Source of the DNA: Prorocentrum cordatum
Lineage: Eukaryota > Sar > Dinophyceae > Prorocentrales > Prorocentraceae
Direction: 5' to 3'
Assembly (NCBI GenBank): GCA_963575745.1
Contig: CAUYUJ010012780.1
Location: 124,001-188,000, forward strand
Length of the DNA stretch: 64,000 nucleotides
Positions 42,142 through 54,203 of the stretch are shown here, piece by piece (position 1 is the first letter of the stretch; every line of letters starts with the position of its first letter). A program made the translations under genes and the position numbers. The notes below the pieces were generated by a model. The model did no database searches. It was not told the origin of the DNA and worked only from the letters and a program-made list of their open reading frames with translations.

Positions 42142-42333
42142 CGGGCCGAGCGAAAGAGGGGGATAGCAAAGGGGGGGTTAGAATCAGCTCACGTAGCTGG
42201 TTTTCTCGGCGCCTCCCGGCGCCGGGAGGCGGGTATCTATCGAGGAATGGGCCCCTCGGTGGGGCCGAAACCAGCTGCATGCAGCAGATTTCGCAACCCC
42301 TACTTTCCCAATCCCCCCCTTTCGTCTGGCCCG
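42142..42333 (+). mobile_element. MITE2, copy a
   Basis: 192 bp. The left end CGGGCCGAGCGAAAGAGGGG and the right end (reverse complement) CGGGCCAGACGAAAGGGGGG form imperfect terminal inverted repeats continuing to GGAT(A/T)G. The interior carries a GGCGCCTCCCGGCGCCGGG hairpin and GGGCCCCTCGGTGGGGCC, shared with copy b. Non-coding. Confidence 0.75.
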
Positions 42334-42529
42334 ATCCTCCTTCTCAACTGCCCTCGCTATTCCTACCGCCATCCACCTCTCCTTCCTCCACAATTACTCA
42401 ATATGTTTACGACTCTCCATCTTCCCCTGATGACGGCTTGAAAGTGCTCGACCCCCCCCCGCGTACTGTTTTTTACACACAGGTTTCCCCGGAGTTGGGT
42501 TTTCGCTTGCATTGTTTTTCAAAATGCTG

Positions 42530-42720
42530 CTCTCGCTGAGGCGCCGGCTTCATTTTCGGGCCCCGCTCGTTCCGAATCGTGCTCCCGCTGCAGCGCTGGC
42601 CTCATTTTCGTGCTTCCGCTCGTTCCGAATCGTGCTCCCGCTGCAGCGCTGGCCTCATTTCCGCGCTTACGCTCGTTTCGACTCGTGCTCCCGCTGCAGC
42701 GCTGGCGTCGTTTCCCGTGC
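42530..42720. repeat. 53-bp tandem repeat, ~3.5 copies
   Basis: GTGCTCCCGCTGCAGCGCTG begins at 42579, 42632 and 42685, a constant 53-bp period, with GCTCGTTCCGAATC preceding each. Confidence 0.95.
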
Positions 42721-42934
42721 CATGCCACGGCATGCAATGCAATGCTAGGTTGATACTACGCTTTGCGGTGCTCTTGTACGCCGTGCCATGCCGTGCTCTA
42801 CAATGCATCGCGTACCCTTTCGGGATCATTGCCCTGCTCGACATCCGACTGTGCAAGTAGAGAGGGGATCTACGCCATGGTAAGGGATGGGAGGGAGGGG
42901 TAGGGTGTCAGACATGACGCGAGCGCACCTAGCT

Positions 42935-43078
42935 TGTCCTCCTCCTCATCCTCCTCCTCCTCCTCCTCCTCCTCCTCCTCCTCCTCCCCTCCTCCTCCTC
43001 CTCGTCCTCCTCCTCCTCCTCCTCCTCCTCCTCCTCCGCCCTGTTCCTCCTCGTCCTCCTCCTCCTCCCTGTTCCTTC
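42935..43078. repeat. TCC microsatellite
   Basis: Long (TCC)n with CCC, GTC and CTG interruptions. Confidence 0.97.
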
Positions 43079-43711
43079 TCCTCCGTCTCCCCGCCTCTCC
43101 TCCGCGCACCGCACCTCGACTATACGATCTCCAGGCTTCACTGCCTGCTCAGGGTGATTGTCGTTCCTGAGTCCCACACGCGGGCACGGAAAGAGAGTAC
43201 GAAGAGGAGGATGTGAACGAATGCCACGGGGGAGACGACGAGGTAGACATCTCCGACGTCGAAGGAAGGGCACAGCAACGGGGAGAAAAGGGCGGATGGT
43301 TCGAGCCTTGAGCTGGCGTGAGGGTGCGATGGAAGACTGTGTGCGTGTCAGGAATCCTTCGGAGCCAGGGCCAAGCTGGTAGTGCTAGGTCAGGCCTGTC
43401 CCCCTGCACGGAGATTTTGAAAAATAAAACATACTCCAAACATGCTCAAACATAGTCAAACAATCGTCCCGCAACTATTTGACTATGTCCCCCTTATTCT
43501 AAGATGGGGTTATTGTTATTACTTGGACGCCTCCTCCTCCTCCTTCCTCTTCTCGTCCCCTCCTCTTCTCGTCTCCTCGTGCGAGACTTACTCGTGTCCA
43601 GACTTACTCACACACATACTTACTCATACTGAGACCTACTCGTCCTCAGACTTACTCATACCCAGACGTACACGTACACAAACTTACTCATACACAGACT
43701 TACTCATATTC

Positions 43712-44703
43712 AGGCGGGTCTCAGGTGGGGCGCTCGTTTCAGCACCCCATAAGGGGAGCCGCCAGGGGTGGTTGCACGGGCCAGAGCAGATTTTGAGGAT
43801 GTCTCAGGCGAGGCGCTGGTTTCAGCACCCCTAACGGGAGCCGCCAGGGGTGGTTGCACAGGCCCGTTCGCGGCCAGTTCGTGGATGTCTCAAGCGGTTT
43901 GTTCGTTCTCATGGCCAACATCCTTGGCTTTCAGAGCAGATTTTGAGGATGTCTCCGGCGGGGCGCGGGTTTCAACACCCCGAAGGGGAGCCGCCAGGGG
44001 TGGTTGCATAGGCCCGTTCGCGGCCAGTTTGTGGGGATGTCTCAAGCGGTTTGTTCGTTTTCATGCCCAAGATCCTTGGCTTTCAAAGCAGATTTTGAGG
44101 ATGTCTCCTGCGGGGCGCTGGTTTCAGCACCCCTAAAGAGAGCCGCCAGGGGTGGTTGCACGGGCCCGTTCGCGGCCAGTTTGTGGGGATGTCTCAAGCG
44201 GTTTGTTCGTTTTCATGCCCAACATCCTTTGTTTTCAGAGCAGATTTTGAGGATGTCTCAGGCGTGGCGCTGGTTCCAGCACCCCTAAGGGGAGCCGCCA
44301 GGGGTGGTTGCACGGACCCGTTCGCGGCCAGCTTGTGGGGATGTCTCAAGCGGCTTGCTGGTATGCCCAACATCCTTGGCTTCAGAACAGATTTTGAGGA
44401 TGTCTCAGGCGGGGCGCTGGTTTCAGCACCCCTAACGGGAGCCGCCAGGGGTGGTTGCACAGGCCCGTTCGCGGCCAGTTTGTGGGGATGTCTCAAGCGG
44501 TTCGTTCGTTTTCATGCCCAACATCCTTGGCTTCCAGAGCAGATTTTGGGGATGTCTCAGGCGAGGCGCTGGTTTCAGCACCCCGAAGGGGAGCGGCCAG
44601 GGGTGGTTGCACAGGCCCGTTCGCGGCCAGTTTGTGGGGATGTCTCAAGTGGTTTGCTCGTTTTCATGCCCAACATCCTTGGTTTTCAAAGCACATTTTG
44701 AAT
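43712..44703 (+). repeat. 152-bp satellite array, ~6.5 copies
   Basis: CAGATTTTGAGGATGTCTC begins at 43787, 43937, 44089, 44241, 44388 and 44540, with a truncated end at 44692: periods 150, 152, 152, 147, 152 and 152. Units contain GGAGCCGCCAGGGGTGG, CCCGTTCGCGGCCAG and ATGCCCAACATCCTTGG. 152 is not a multiple of three, and frames over the array shift from unit to unit, so it is not coding. A GTCTCAAGCGG variant inside each unit echoes GTCTCAGGCGG, hinting at an older half-unit duplication. Confidence 0.97.
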
Positions 44704-44799
44704 TAAAGCTCACTCTGACTCATACTCACGCACTCGCATTAGGATTCGTTCGTCTTCGTCGGCCGTGTCGCCCACGTGGACGCGCTATTATAATCAAGC

Positions 44800-45950
44800 G
44801 CTCATGAACAGACGCTCACTATGGCATGACAGAACACATGAGATGCACATGTGGGGAGCTCCACGCAACTAGTAATTGAATATTCCTCCTGTAGAGGGAC
44901 AGGCCCGACTTAATGGTAATGTTGAAAAGGTCCCGATGGGGCCCTCGGGAGTCTTCCGGAGGGCACGCAGCGCCAGTGAAAACCTCCATCCGGCCGCCAT
45001 GTGATTCCGCACGCGTGCCCCACGATGGCCCCTTGGCAGGCTTTTCAAGACTCCCGGGCAGGTCGGCTGCCCGAAGGCCGCTTTGCCTCACGAGAACCAT
45101 GCAGCGACATTCGTGAGGACTCGCTAGCTCTCTTTGTCGTGGCCCCTGGCAGGCCTTCCAACAACCCCCGGGCACTTCGGATGCCCGAAGGCCGCTTGGC
45201 CTCTTGAGAACCAAGCAGCGGCTGTCGTCAGAACTCGCGAGCCTGTCCTTGTCGTCAGAATTGATTCCGAACCGATGTCGTTGGTCATTCGCAAGCGGCT
45301 CCAGAATCACAAGGCAAATCGACGGCGTGGCTGATGATGCACATAATGTACCGCGCTCGCCAAACAATTTCGGCACACTTCCAGCCCACAAAGCGAAGCG
45401 AAATACATGGTCCGAATTCTCAACAGTAAGCACATACAACCACAGAGAAACCCACGGACACACAAGCGCACAGTCCGTCCAAGTGTTCACAACCTCGCTG
45501 GCCGCAACATCAAGTCCTGGACAGTCTAGGCTGACAAACCCAACGTTCAGGGCCAGCGAGACCTGCCGACCAATCAGAGGAAGCAGGGCGAGGGAGGGAG
45601 GGAATAGCGATGGGGGGGATGGGAAGGATGGGCGCGCACGACCTGAAGGCGAACGGTCACGCCGTTTCGCCTCGCTGCCGTGCACAGGCACGGCCCCAGG
45701 CGACGAAGAGGCCCGACGCCACGTGAGTGCAAACACCTACACCCCGCAACGCGGGGTGCTGGACACCCGCGCTCACCCCCAAGCCCTCGGGCCAGGCGGC
45801 ACCCCAGGGACGGGCCCCGCGGAGACCACCAGGGGCACCACACCGCCAGGATCCGAGACGAATCCAGCAGCCCGACCAGGCTCGGCCCCACGGGGGCCCC
45901 TTGGGTCGGACGCGCGCTCGCCCGCGGCACCGCTCAGCCCCGCAGCGGCG
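44800..45950. other. No gene recognised
   Basis: Contains a loose duplication around 45030-45230 (GGCAGGC.TTC, GAAGGCCGCTTTGCCTC versus GAAGGCCGCTTGGCCTC) of about 125 bp spacing. No domain motif is visible. Confidence 0.5.
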
Positions 45951-45959
45951 CAGCCACGG

Positions 45960-47110
45960 CGGTAGGCCGCGAGGAGCGACGCGACCTGGCCACGCACCGC
46001 CTCGTCAGTCGCCGCTGCGGCGACCTCCACCTCCACCTCGCCCCCGCCTGCAGGTCGGCGAAACCGCGGCAGGGGCCCCTGGTGGCGCCGCACTGGCGGC
46101 TCATCCGCCCTTCCAGGAGTCGCCGCGTCCAGCCCGCTTGTCACCGAGGCCAGGCCAGGGGGAGTATGACGTCGAGCCGACCTCGCCGAAGGGCCCCCCG
46201 GCACCTCATAAGTTGAACCAATCGGTCCACGCCCGCCGATCCCGACGCACATGTCGAGGTGGGAGGCCCGCGCGCCGCTGAGCCGCTCCTCGCCCCCGCC
46301 TGCAGGTCGCTGAGACCGCGGCAGGGCCCACTGGTGGCGGCGCTCTGGCGGCCCTTCGACCCCATCTGGGATCCGCCGCGTCCAGCCTGCTGTCCACCGA
46401 GGCCAGACCAAAGGAAGGATGTCGTCGAGCCGAACACGCTGACTGGCTCCTCGGCACCCCCGAAGTCGAACCGTGAGCTGCGATGGCACCGCCTCAAGGT
46501 GCACTCGCCGAGACAGGCCTGCCCCGCGCGCTGTTTACCCAGTGGTTCACCAGGGGGCGGGCTCCAGCAAAAACCATGGCGACTGAGCTCAGCCCCGCGC
46601 GCTGTTTACCTCGCGGGTGCCCCTGGGGGCTGGGACTTGCGTTCTAACCGCCGCCAGAGTCAGCAGCACCTGCTCGCCTGCATCCTGGTGGGAGCCCCCA
46701 AGCTGATGGTGCCCGACGCACGCGCAAATAGCACCGCTCGGCCCCGCAGCAGCGCAACCGCGGCGGTCGGCCTCGAGGAACGACGAGGCCTGGCCCCTCC
46801 TTGGTCGCCGCTGCGGCGTCCAAAGCAGCTTCCTCGCCCCTGCCTGCAGGTCGGTGAGACCGCAGCAGGGCCTTTGGTGGCGCCGCACTGGCGGTTCTTC
46901 CCTCTTCCACCCCTCTGGGAGTCGCCGCGTCCAGCCCGCTTGTCACCGAGGCCCGGCCAGGGCGAGGATGACGTCGAGCCGACCTCGCCGAGGGACTCCT
47001 GAGCATCCTTGAAGTTGATCCACTCGGTCCATGCCCGCCGAGCCCGACGCGCATGTCGAGGTGGGAGGCCCGCGCGCCGCTGAGCCGCTCCTCGGCCAGG
47101 AAGAGCGATG
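45960..47110. repeat. Diverged direct repeats, ~0.25-0.8 kb spacing
   Basis: CGCCCCCGCCTGCAGGTCG (46040, 46290) and CGCCCCTGCCTGCAGGTCG (46837), GCCGCGTCCAGCCCGCTTGT (46122, 46926), and GTCGAGGTGGGAGGCCCGCG (46253, 47053) define at least three copies of a module. Minus-strand frames over two modules share RLSGARASHLDM and ASVTSGLDAATP, so coding origin is possible, but no family is recognised. Confidence 0.7.
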
Positions 47111-47119
47111 AGGGGGGGG

Positions 47120-49830
47120 GCGGGGGGGGATGGCGAAGAAGAGGAATCTTCAATCGAACGCAGCGGGGCTATCGCAGCGCGCCAAACAACCCGACGAGGG
47201 GCCAGCGTCAACGGTGACGCAGGCTTGGCGCAGATCGTAGCTCCCTGGCGGGGGGAACAGGGAAGACGGGGATAACGCATGGAGAATGCAGCACGAAACC
47301 ACTCAGCAGCGAAGCCACAGCAAGACATGTCCCCCCTTCGGGGGTGACGCTCGATGGCGCACTATCTCTGAGTCCTACGCTTCGAATGAGACTTGATCAA
47401 ACTCGGGCCCGCCTCCTCTTGGAGGCGCCCCACCCCCTTCCCGAACCGTTCCCTTCCGACGAGACCACAAAAGGCATCCATACGGACTTTGACCCGAAAT
47501 CCAGGCACGGTGGCAGAGCGTCGTGGTCGTCGTCATCGTCGTCGCCGTCGTCCTCGTCGACGCCATCCGCCGCCGCTACCAGCCGCCGCAGGCGCCGGCG
47601 CCAGCACAGAAAAGAAAATTGTCGTCTTCATCGACGCTCCCCGCCGCCGCCGCCAGCCGCCGCCGGCCCGAGGAGAGGGAAAAAGGGAAAATAGTGCAGA
47701 AAAGGAGGGAAGGGGGGGGGGGAACTCCCCCTGCCCCCTCCGTCACGGGAGAGGGAGCGGGAAGGATTCGCTCAAGCGCCCACTGAACGCGCTCTTTCCA
47801 ATGTCAGAAGATCTCCTGTCGGAGCGCTCGCGCAATTCTCGTAATTCTGGAGTGCTGTATCCAACTCGGCGCTGGCGGCGGCCCACAATCAAAACCGTGG
47901 TACACGCAATCCCCATTCAGGGCTCCCGCCTCCTGAAACATCGCTCGCTTGCGCATGCGCTTTGCACTCGACGAAGCATGGTGAGGTCCCGCCCTCATCC
48001 GCCAGACAAGCCCCCTCGCAGCTCGCAAAATGTTTAGCAGCTCGCTTCCACAACCGACGAGAGACGGGCGACGCACTGGTACAGGGCATCACGAGTGTCG
48101 GTTCACGAATGTCGGTTACATCTTGGAGCTGGTCGGGGCCGAACCTCCATTCGCACCCGTCGGGGTCCTCCCAGCAGTCGGGTTCAAAACCCCAGCCCGC
48201 CCCAGGGCCCTGAGGGTGAGCAAGAGAGCTTCCATGGGCCCCGTCACCGCTCCCCACCGGGTTCTCTCCTCAGGCACGCTAATTACCACAAGCTTGGTGG
48301 CCGTCCAACCCCTCCTGACCTGCTGCCGGAGCGTGGGGTAGCTGGCCGAACAAATGCGCCACGACTTGGCTTGGCGCTTCGCGCGCGCAGCCCGGGGGCC
48401 CCCTCGTTCATACATCGGCAACACCACCGTCTACGTACAATTGCCTTTCTTTCAAAAGCCTGCAAGGTCCGCCGCCAGAACTCTCCTCTTTCGGATCCCG
48501 GAGGGCGGGAGGTTCCCACAAAAAAGGACTGTCATATGATATCGAAACACGCATCTGAGAGTTATAGGATCATATAATTTGCCTACGTTTGGCCTGGCTA
48601 CGGCTAGCAAGCAGGCCGGCCATAGTGGCTCTTGTTTTCAGAAGACTCGCGCTGATCCTGGCTGTTTCCCTGGTGCGCGCCCGAGGTTCTTCATCACCGC
48701 TCCTGATTTGATGGTGATTCCTATGTTCTGGAGGACCTGTTCGACTTGGATGGCCCCCCTCGGGCTCAGGGCCATGCTGGTGGACATTGTCGAGCCTCAG
48801 CCGTGCCTCCAGACACCCTTCAACGAACGTTTTTGCCGCCGTCGCCGTCTCTGGTCCTACCACCACTTCTGGCCTTTCGACTAGCATGGTACCCACAGAC
48901 TTACATAGACGAACGACCGGCAAATCTTGATGCACCTTGCCCATGGTTGGTCTTGCCACACCTTGATACTATACCGGTATCGGGTAAGATGAAGTCACAC
49001 TGTATATCCGATGTGTTTGAACCCATCCCGGACACAGATACGACACGATAAACGTGTACATTTCCACTGGGGGACACCGGCAACCCACCAAACCATATAA
49101 TTTCCCCAAGTCCTGGAAAAAACAACGTTCTGCTATGTTGGGCCGGTACTCATACTGGAAGAACGTCACGAGCGCTGACTGCACTGCCGACGACCTCCTC
49201 GCAACCACATCCCCAAATCCTGCATTCCTATCGCACCATTATGTGAGTGTGCTTGGTCATCGCCCCACCCCAACACCCCCATCGGCATCGGCATCAATCC
49301 AATCAGTCATTCCTCTCCAGCGGATTTCTTGTCAGCTTCTGGGGGGGAAACATACCACATCTGCATCAACTGATGTGGCCGTGTTCTTGCACAACGGGCT
49401 CTGGGCTTTGAACCAAGCCCGCACTGGTCGGCCACAAGTCCAGTGCTCGCCTGGAAATTGGTGAGGGCCGACAGGAAGCTCTCCATAGTATGAAATTGTC
49501 GCTCACGTGGTACTTCAGCCACATGTCCACGTAGCGTTGCCATGGCGTGCACAAGCTCATCAGCAGAATGCCTATAAGCCTTCCGACGTCTCTCCCATTC
49601 TCGCCGTCGTGTCTTCACTCCTCGCTGTGGGTCCATCTCCCGCCGAACTGTAAGCTACAGATGTGCTCCCTCTATCGAGGCATTCGACGGTTTCTTTGTC
49701 CACGTGCGAACATGAGCTCTGGCTCCTGCCGAGCAAGTTGGGCATGGCGTGTGGTTCGGTGGAACACTGCTGCTGTGACCTGTCCTATCGCCCCTGGTGT
49801 CGTCGCAGCCCTTCTCGTCGTCGACCTCTA
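47120..49830. other. No gene recognised
   Basis: Lower GC than its surroundings at 48550-49500. Minus-strand frames at 48570-49640 show patchy protein-like sequence (for example KVHQDLPVVRLCKSVG) without a family motif; a decayed gene is possible. Confidence 0.45.
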
Positions 49831-49834
49831 GGGC

Positions 49835-49918
49835 TCCTCCTCTGGCGCTTCCTCCTCGACTTGGGCGAACGGGTCCTCCTCTGACGCTTCCTCCTCGACC
49901 TGGGCGAACGGGTCCGCC
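49835..49918. repeat. 39-bp tandem duplication
   Basis: (G/A)CGCTTCCTCCTCGAC and GGGCGAACGGGTCC recur with a 39-bp offset (49846, 49885). Confidence 0.9.
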
Positions 49919-50254
49919 CTATCCTCCAAAGAAAGACGGGGAGGGGAGAGGGGCGGGAGGAGCGCTGCGGGAGAATTGCGGGCCAGGACGGATCACGACG
50001 CCCTACGGTTTCGTGCCGTGGGAGCGGGGTCGCTTCGGGCCGTCCCCGAGCCACACCCCACTCCTCGCACGCCTTGGCAGCCCGGCTGCGACTGCCTGCG
50101 TTCTGTTCTCGCACGAGTTGATTCCAGCACTGTAGCTAAAACTGGCTCGCTCGAGACTAAACTTGGGCTCCAGCTTCGCCCCCCGCTTATCGTACGAGGC
50201 TTGTCCAGAGGCAGGGGCGGGAGAGGGGGGAGGAGGAGATGCAGAAGGAGAAGG

Positions 50255-50282
50255 GGGATGATGAGTAGAGAGAAAGAGAGAT

Positions 50283-50317
<35 letters not shown>

Positions 50318-50318
50318 C
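50255..50318. repeat. (GA)n microsatellite
   Basis: GAGA run with AAAG and AGAT interruptions. Confidence 0.97.
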
Positions 50319-50972
50319 ATGACTACGTTAGAGTCTACTGATGGCCACAAAGCGGATGTGAACTTCCAAATCTGGCAGCGCAGCCCAGCTGAGAGTACGG
50401 GTTTTGCCATGACGGTGAGTGGACATCAGGGAAAACAATCCTGCACGATTAAAACGGGGTTTCTCCTGGGACCAGTTTTTCATCCCGATCCTGTCTCTGA
50501 CGGATCCATGGCCAGGGAGGGGCTCCAGGGCGCCGACAAAACACTGAAAACCGCATGATCCATGCCCATCGGACTGGAAACGCGGGTCCTGGTGGAATCG
50601 GGCTCTGGACTCCGACCGAGGCTTTCCCCGGAACCAACTTTTAATCCCGAATCAATGCATGCCGGCGCTGTGTACCAGGGAGGGCGCGGGAAGCCCGAAT
50701 ACGGCGAAAAACCTTGACGACCTAACTTCTCAAGACCCATTTCCTCCCAGACCCACGATGTTTTGATTTTCTCATCACGCGACCTTCGGAGATCTTGACG
50801 CCTTCCCGTCGACAACCTTGCGTCACAAATCGCTCTTCTGCAGTCCCGGAGCCCTGAAGGGACCTGTGGACCCAGAGATCGAAGGAAAACAAGTCGCACT
50901 GAAAAAGACACGACGTCGGAGTCTGGGCTTCACGCTCGCGCCTCCAATTTCAGATGATCACATTGGGACTCC

Positions 50973-51163
50973 CGAAATGGGTACGGAAAAAATGGGTACA
51001 ATGCCCAACAATAAATGTTGCCCCAAACCAACAGCGACCGCTGTTGGGCAGGCGGCCGTCTGTCTCGAAGGGACACAAGCCGCGGCGGCGTGGACAGCGA
51101 GTCCTGCTCAAAATGATCAGGGACTGCTGCTGGGCATTGTACCAACTCTTCCCGTACCCATTT
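50973..51163 (+). mobile_element. MITE1, second copy, right flank split by MITE2
   Basis: Left terminus CGAAATGGGTACGG; right terminus as reverse complement AAATGGGTACGGGAAG; interior closely matches the copy at 36247 (ACCAACAGCGACCGCTGTTG). The expected flank TTCGTTCGTGC, seen after the copy at 36247, occurs here only at 51399, beyond MITE2. Confidence 0.8.
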
Positions 51164-51165
51164 CT

Positions 51166-51396
51166 CGGGCCGGGCGAAAGGGGGGGATAGCAAAGGGGGA
51201 GTTCGAGAATCAGCTTTCGTAGCTGATTTTCCCAGCGCCTCCCGGCGCCGGAGGTGGCCATGAATCGAGGACTGGGCCCCTCGGTGGGGCCGAAGCCAGC
51301 TGCATGCAGCAGATTTCGTACCCCCCCCTTTCCCTATCCCCCCCTTTCGCCCGGCCCGATCCTCCTTCTCAGCTGCCCTCGCTATTCCGCCCCGAA
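51166..51396 (+). mobile_element. MITE2, copy b, nested in MITE1
   Basis: Terminal inverted repeats are nearly perfect: left CGGGCCGGGCGAAAGGGGGG, right (reverse complement, ending at 51358) CGGGCCGGGCGAAAGGGGGG. The interior shares the hairpin and GGCCCCTCGGTGGGGCCGAA with copy a. Right of 51358, a GATCCTCCTTCTCA(G/A)CTGC extension is also shared with copy a, so the element may reach about 51396. It sits between CCATTT and TTTCGTTCG of MITE1. Confidence 0.75.
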
Positions 51397-52004
51397 TTTC
51401 GTTCGTGCCCATTACGGTCACCAGACCACCTCGCCGATACTGGCCGGGTTCGTTCTGGGCCTGGGCTCGGTGCGTACGCCTCCCTGGCCAATCCAGGAGG
51501 GCGTCCACACCGCTCTTCGGATGAATTTCCGGACGCCTGCGCGGAGCGCGCTTGGGCGGCCAGTCGCTGAGGCACACCCAGGCGGTTCCAGCGCCGACAA
51601 ACGAAATCCGCGCGGACCTCCGTACGTTCCTGTTTATGGAGATGCGTATTCGAATCTGCGCCACCCTGATGGGTACCCAGTGCACGGGGACTTCGGTCGT
51701 TGCAAGCAAGGGGCGCGTTCGGGCCACTCCCCTGCACCGCCCTGCACGAAAGCAGCGCTTTCCTGCCACCCCCCTGCACGCTGCCGACGGACCCGTCGTT
51801 AGGAATCCGTCACAATGGCGCCGAGCCGAACGGAGCTGGCTGGAAACGAAAGCCCGCAGCCCGCGGCAGCTCCACTGCTGGAAGAGGCCGCCGGTCACAG
51901 CGTCAACCTGCAGGGTGCAGCCATCCTTGCGCCGTGCGCTGGGCGCCGAAGGGGGCAGAGCAAGCAAGCGAACGATGGAGGCTGCCGTCGCCACGGACGA
52001 GGAA

Positions 52005-52085
52005 ACCGAGCGAACGGGCGAGCAAGGGAAGCGAACGAGCGGGCAAGGGAAGCGAACGAGCGAGCAAGGGAAGCTGGAAGCTGCC
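52005..52085. repeat. 21-bp tandem repeat
   Basis: GAAGCGAACGAGCG(A/G)GCAAGG occurs about three times with a 21-bp period. Confidence 0.9.
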
Positions 52086-52099
52086 GCCGCCAATGCGCG

Positions 52100-53195
52100 T
52101 AAGTGGACGAGCGCAAGAGCAGCAACTAATCGCAAATGGCCTCAATCCGCCGCAGGAGTTGACGATCCATTGTGCAGAGGAAACCATGCACTTTTTGGAC
52201 GCTTGCGAGTAAACACTCTGAGAATAAGAAAACGTGGTCGGTGACTCTCCACGTCCGTGGCGGCGCCTCTGGCGCCGCCCCTGCGAGCCGGGGACGGGGC
52301 GCGGAGAGGGTGGAGGTCGGTCCAGCGCCGACCGAAAAAATCTTCGCGGAATCCCTGAAAACCGAAATCGAAGGAACACGTCGGAAGTCTGGGTCCGTAT
52401 CTCTCCGAGCCCCCTACCGGAGACTTTCCAGGTGACCCTCCTGCACCCTGATGCCGCCCTCTCGGCCAACGGACTCCTGCAGGCACGAACGGCAAGCGGT
52501 GCCACGACGCCGAGGGTCATAGCACCCTGCCACCTTGACGCAACTTTTCCTCTGGTGACCCCCCAAATGGGGCCAGGGCAGATGGGGTCGGAGGGTCGCG
52601 CCCCATCGCCGATATATCGGCGACGGCACGACGGAGAAGAACGGGCGCCAGATCGCAACCCTCAGTTCGCGCTTCCCGCTGCGAGAAGCGCGGATAACTT
52701 CGCGCTCCCGGGCCGCGCCCCAGGGAGAAGAGAAGGATGAGGTGGGGTCGGAACCGAGCCGCGATGCCCGAAGCGAGAATAACTCCGCGCCGTCGATGCC
52801 GCCCTTGACCACCATATAATGTCGCGGCTGAGGCATGTTCCATGGCGGAAGATGCAGAAAAGCTAACTCTGACCGAATTGGCCTCCACCTTGTCTTCCTC
52901 CTGCGCCGGGGCTACATTGCTGTCGCAACTGGCTACAAATTGCGGCGTCGAGAACCGCGACGGGCTGTCACGAATCAGAGGGGGCCCTGGAAGACAGGCG
53001 GGACTGTGGGAGGGTACTCTTGATTATCAGAAGATCACGCTCGTCACCTTAGTGACCCCGGGGAGTCACGCACTATGCCAAAATAGCTGCAAGCCACAGT
53101 CGAACACGAAGAGGGGGGAACGGGGGGGAGAGGTCACCCGCGAGGGGGGCAAACGATGACAGCGGGCCCAACTTTATCGGGTTCGACCCCGCACG
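52100..53195. other. No gene recognised; possible retrotransposon 3' flank
   Basis: Contains two loosely similar GCGCTTCCCGCTGCGAGAAGCG / CCCGAAGCGAG segments (52660-52800). If the Copia-like element has an LTR it should lie about here, but its partner would be outside the window, so it cannot be recognised. Confidence 0.4.
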
Positions 53196-53209
53196 CGACA
53201 GGGTCAGTC

Positions 53210-54203
53210 TCATCGGGTGGGGCCTGGCCCCCAGCGGCGTCGGGCGCCGCGCGCTGGCTCGGGTTGCGTCCGGGCTGCCGGCCCCCTTCGGGCGACGTCC
53301 TCGGGCCTTCCTGTCTTTTCTGTCCTCTGCTCCTCCTCCTCCTCTCCTCCCTCTTCCTTCTTCTCGTTCGTGAGGTGGCCCCTCGTGGCCTCGTCGGTGC
53401 GTTCATAAGCCGTGGCCTCCATCTCCTCCTCCCTCCCCTCTCCTCCTCCGTGAGACTTCTGATCCTTCTTCCTAGTCGAGTCCTCCTCCTCATCTCTTCT
53501 CCGGGCCTCGTCTAGTAGCGCCTTGCGACTGGCTCCTCTGGGCCCAGATTTTAGTGCCAGATTGAGGTACCGTTCATCTAGGTGCCCCCCTTCATCTACC
53601 ATGCACGGGCCCCCCCGGCGCAGCAAATCGCGCAGCGCTAAGTCGGACTTAGACGGGCCAAGGCGCGCCATGGTGTCGGCCGGCATCTTGCCGCGGGGGG
53701 GCCAACGGACCTGCGGCCCCATGGCGGACACAGAGTCGCGGATGACCGAGAGCTCGATCGAGTTTCGCCGGCCCGAGCGAGAGCCCGCAGCATGTCTCGA
53801 AAGGGCGCCGAAACATACTCGACGCCCACTACCGCAAGCGAGGCAGCCTGCTCATGAGGCTTGCAACTCGAAGACACCACCACCGAGAATGGAAAGGCAC
53901 AAGCGTTCCAGGGAAGGGGGCCCGCATCCCCGAAAACCGCGTCGCGCCCAAACCAGGGGCAACTGGGCCTCCGCGACGGCCCCGCTGAGGGCCAGGGTCT
54001 CGGCGGCCACCGTCGGGCTGACCCGTTTCAGTCGCTGGGGCCTCCAGGACAACGCCGACGCCTTCGCCTGCCGGTTGGGTCGAATCACAGCGCCCGCCCC
54101 CGTCGCGATCTAGACCCCCCGGGGCCCTCGGGGACCTGGGGCCGGAAGCGTCAGACGCCGCAACAGAAACCAGGGAGTTGGGGTCGACGGCCCAAATAGT
54201 CAT
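53210..54203 (-). pseudogene. Copia-like RNase H and pol C-terminus
   Basis: SVAASDASGP (54203 frame) gives the first RNase H aspartate; RLKRVSPTVAAETLALSGAV (54088 frame) gives the AAE block with its glutamate; QVRWPPRGKMPADTMAR (53731 frame) corresponds to the V.W.P....AD..TK block, although the lysine is gone. These three lie in different frames in correct order. The last frame ends in a charged tail (DEARRRDEEEDSTRKK) common at the end of dinoflagellate Copia-like polyproteins. It would degrade RNA in the hybrid during replication. Confidence 0.7.

Noticed and set aside
43768-44807. In-frame repeat proteins over the satellite
   Set aside because: The 152-bp period is not divisible by three; similar peptides appear in successive frames, as expected from a non-coding satellite.
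48170-48195. GGTTCAAAACCCC resembling a tRNA T arm
   Set aside because: No acceptor stem or anticodon arm can be paired at the proper distances.
50930-52135. 401-codon minus-strand open frame
   Set aside because: It runs straight through both MITE copies and keeps no conserved motif; GC-rich sequence and TIR elements keep it open by chance.
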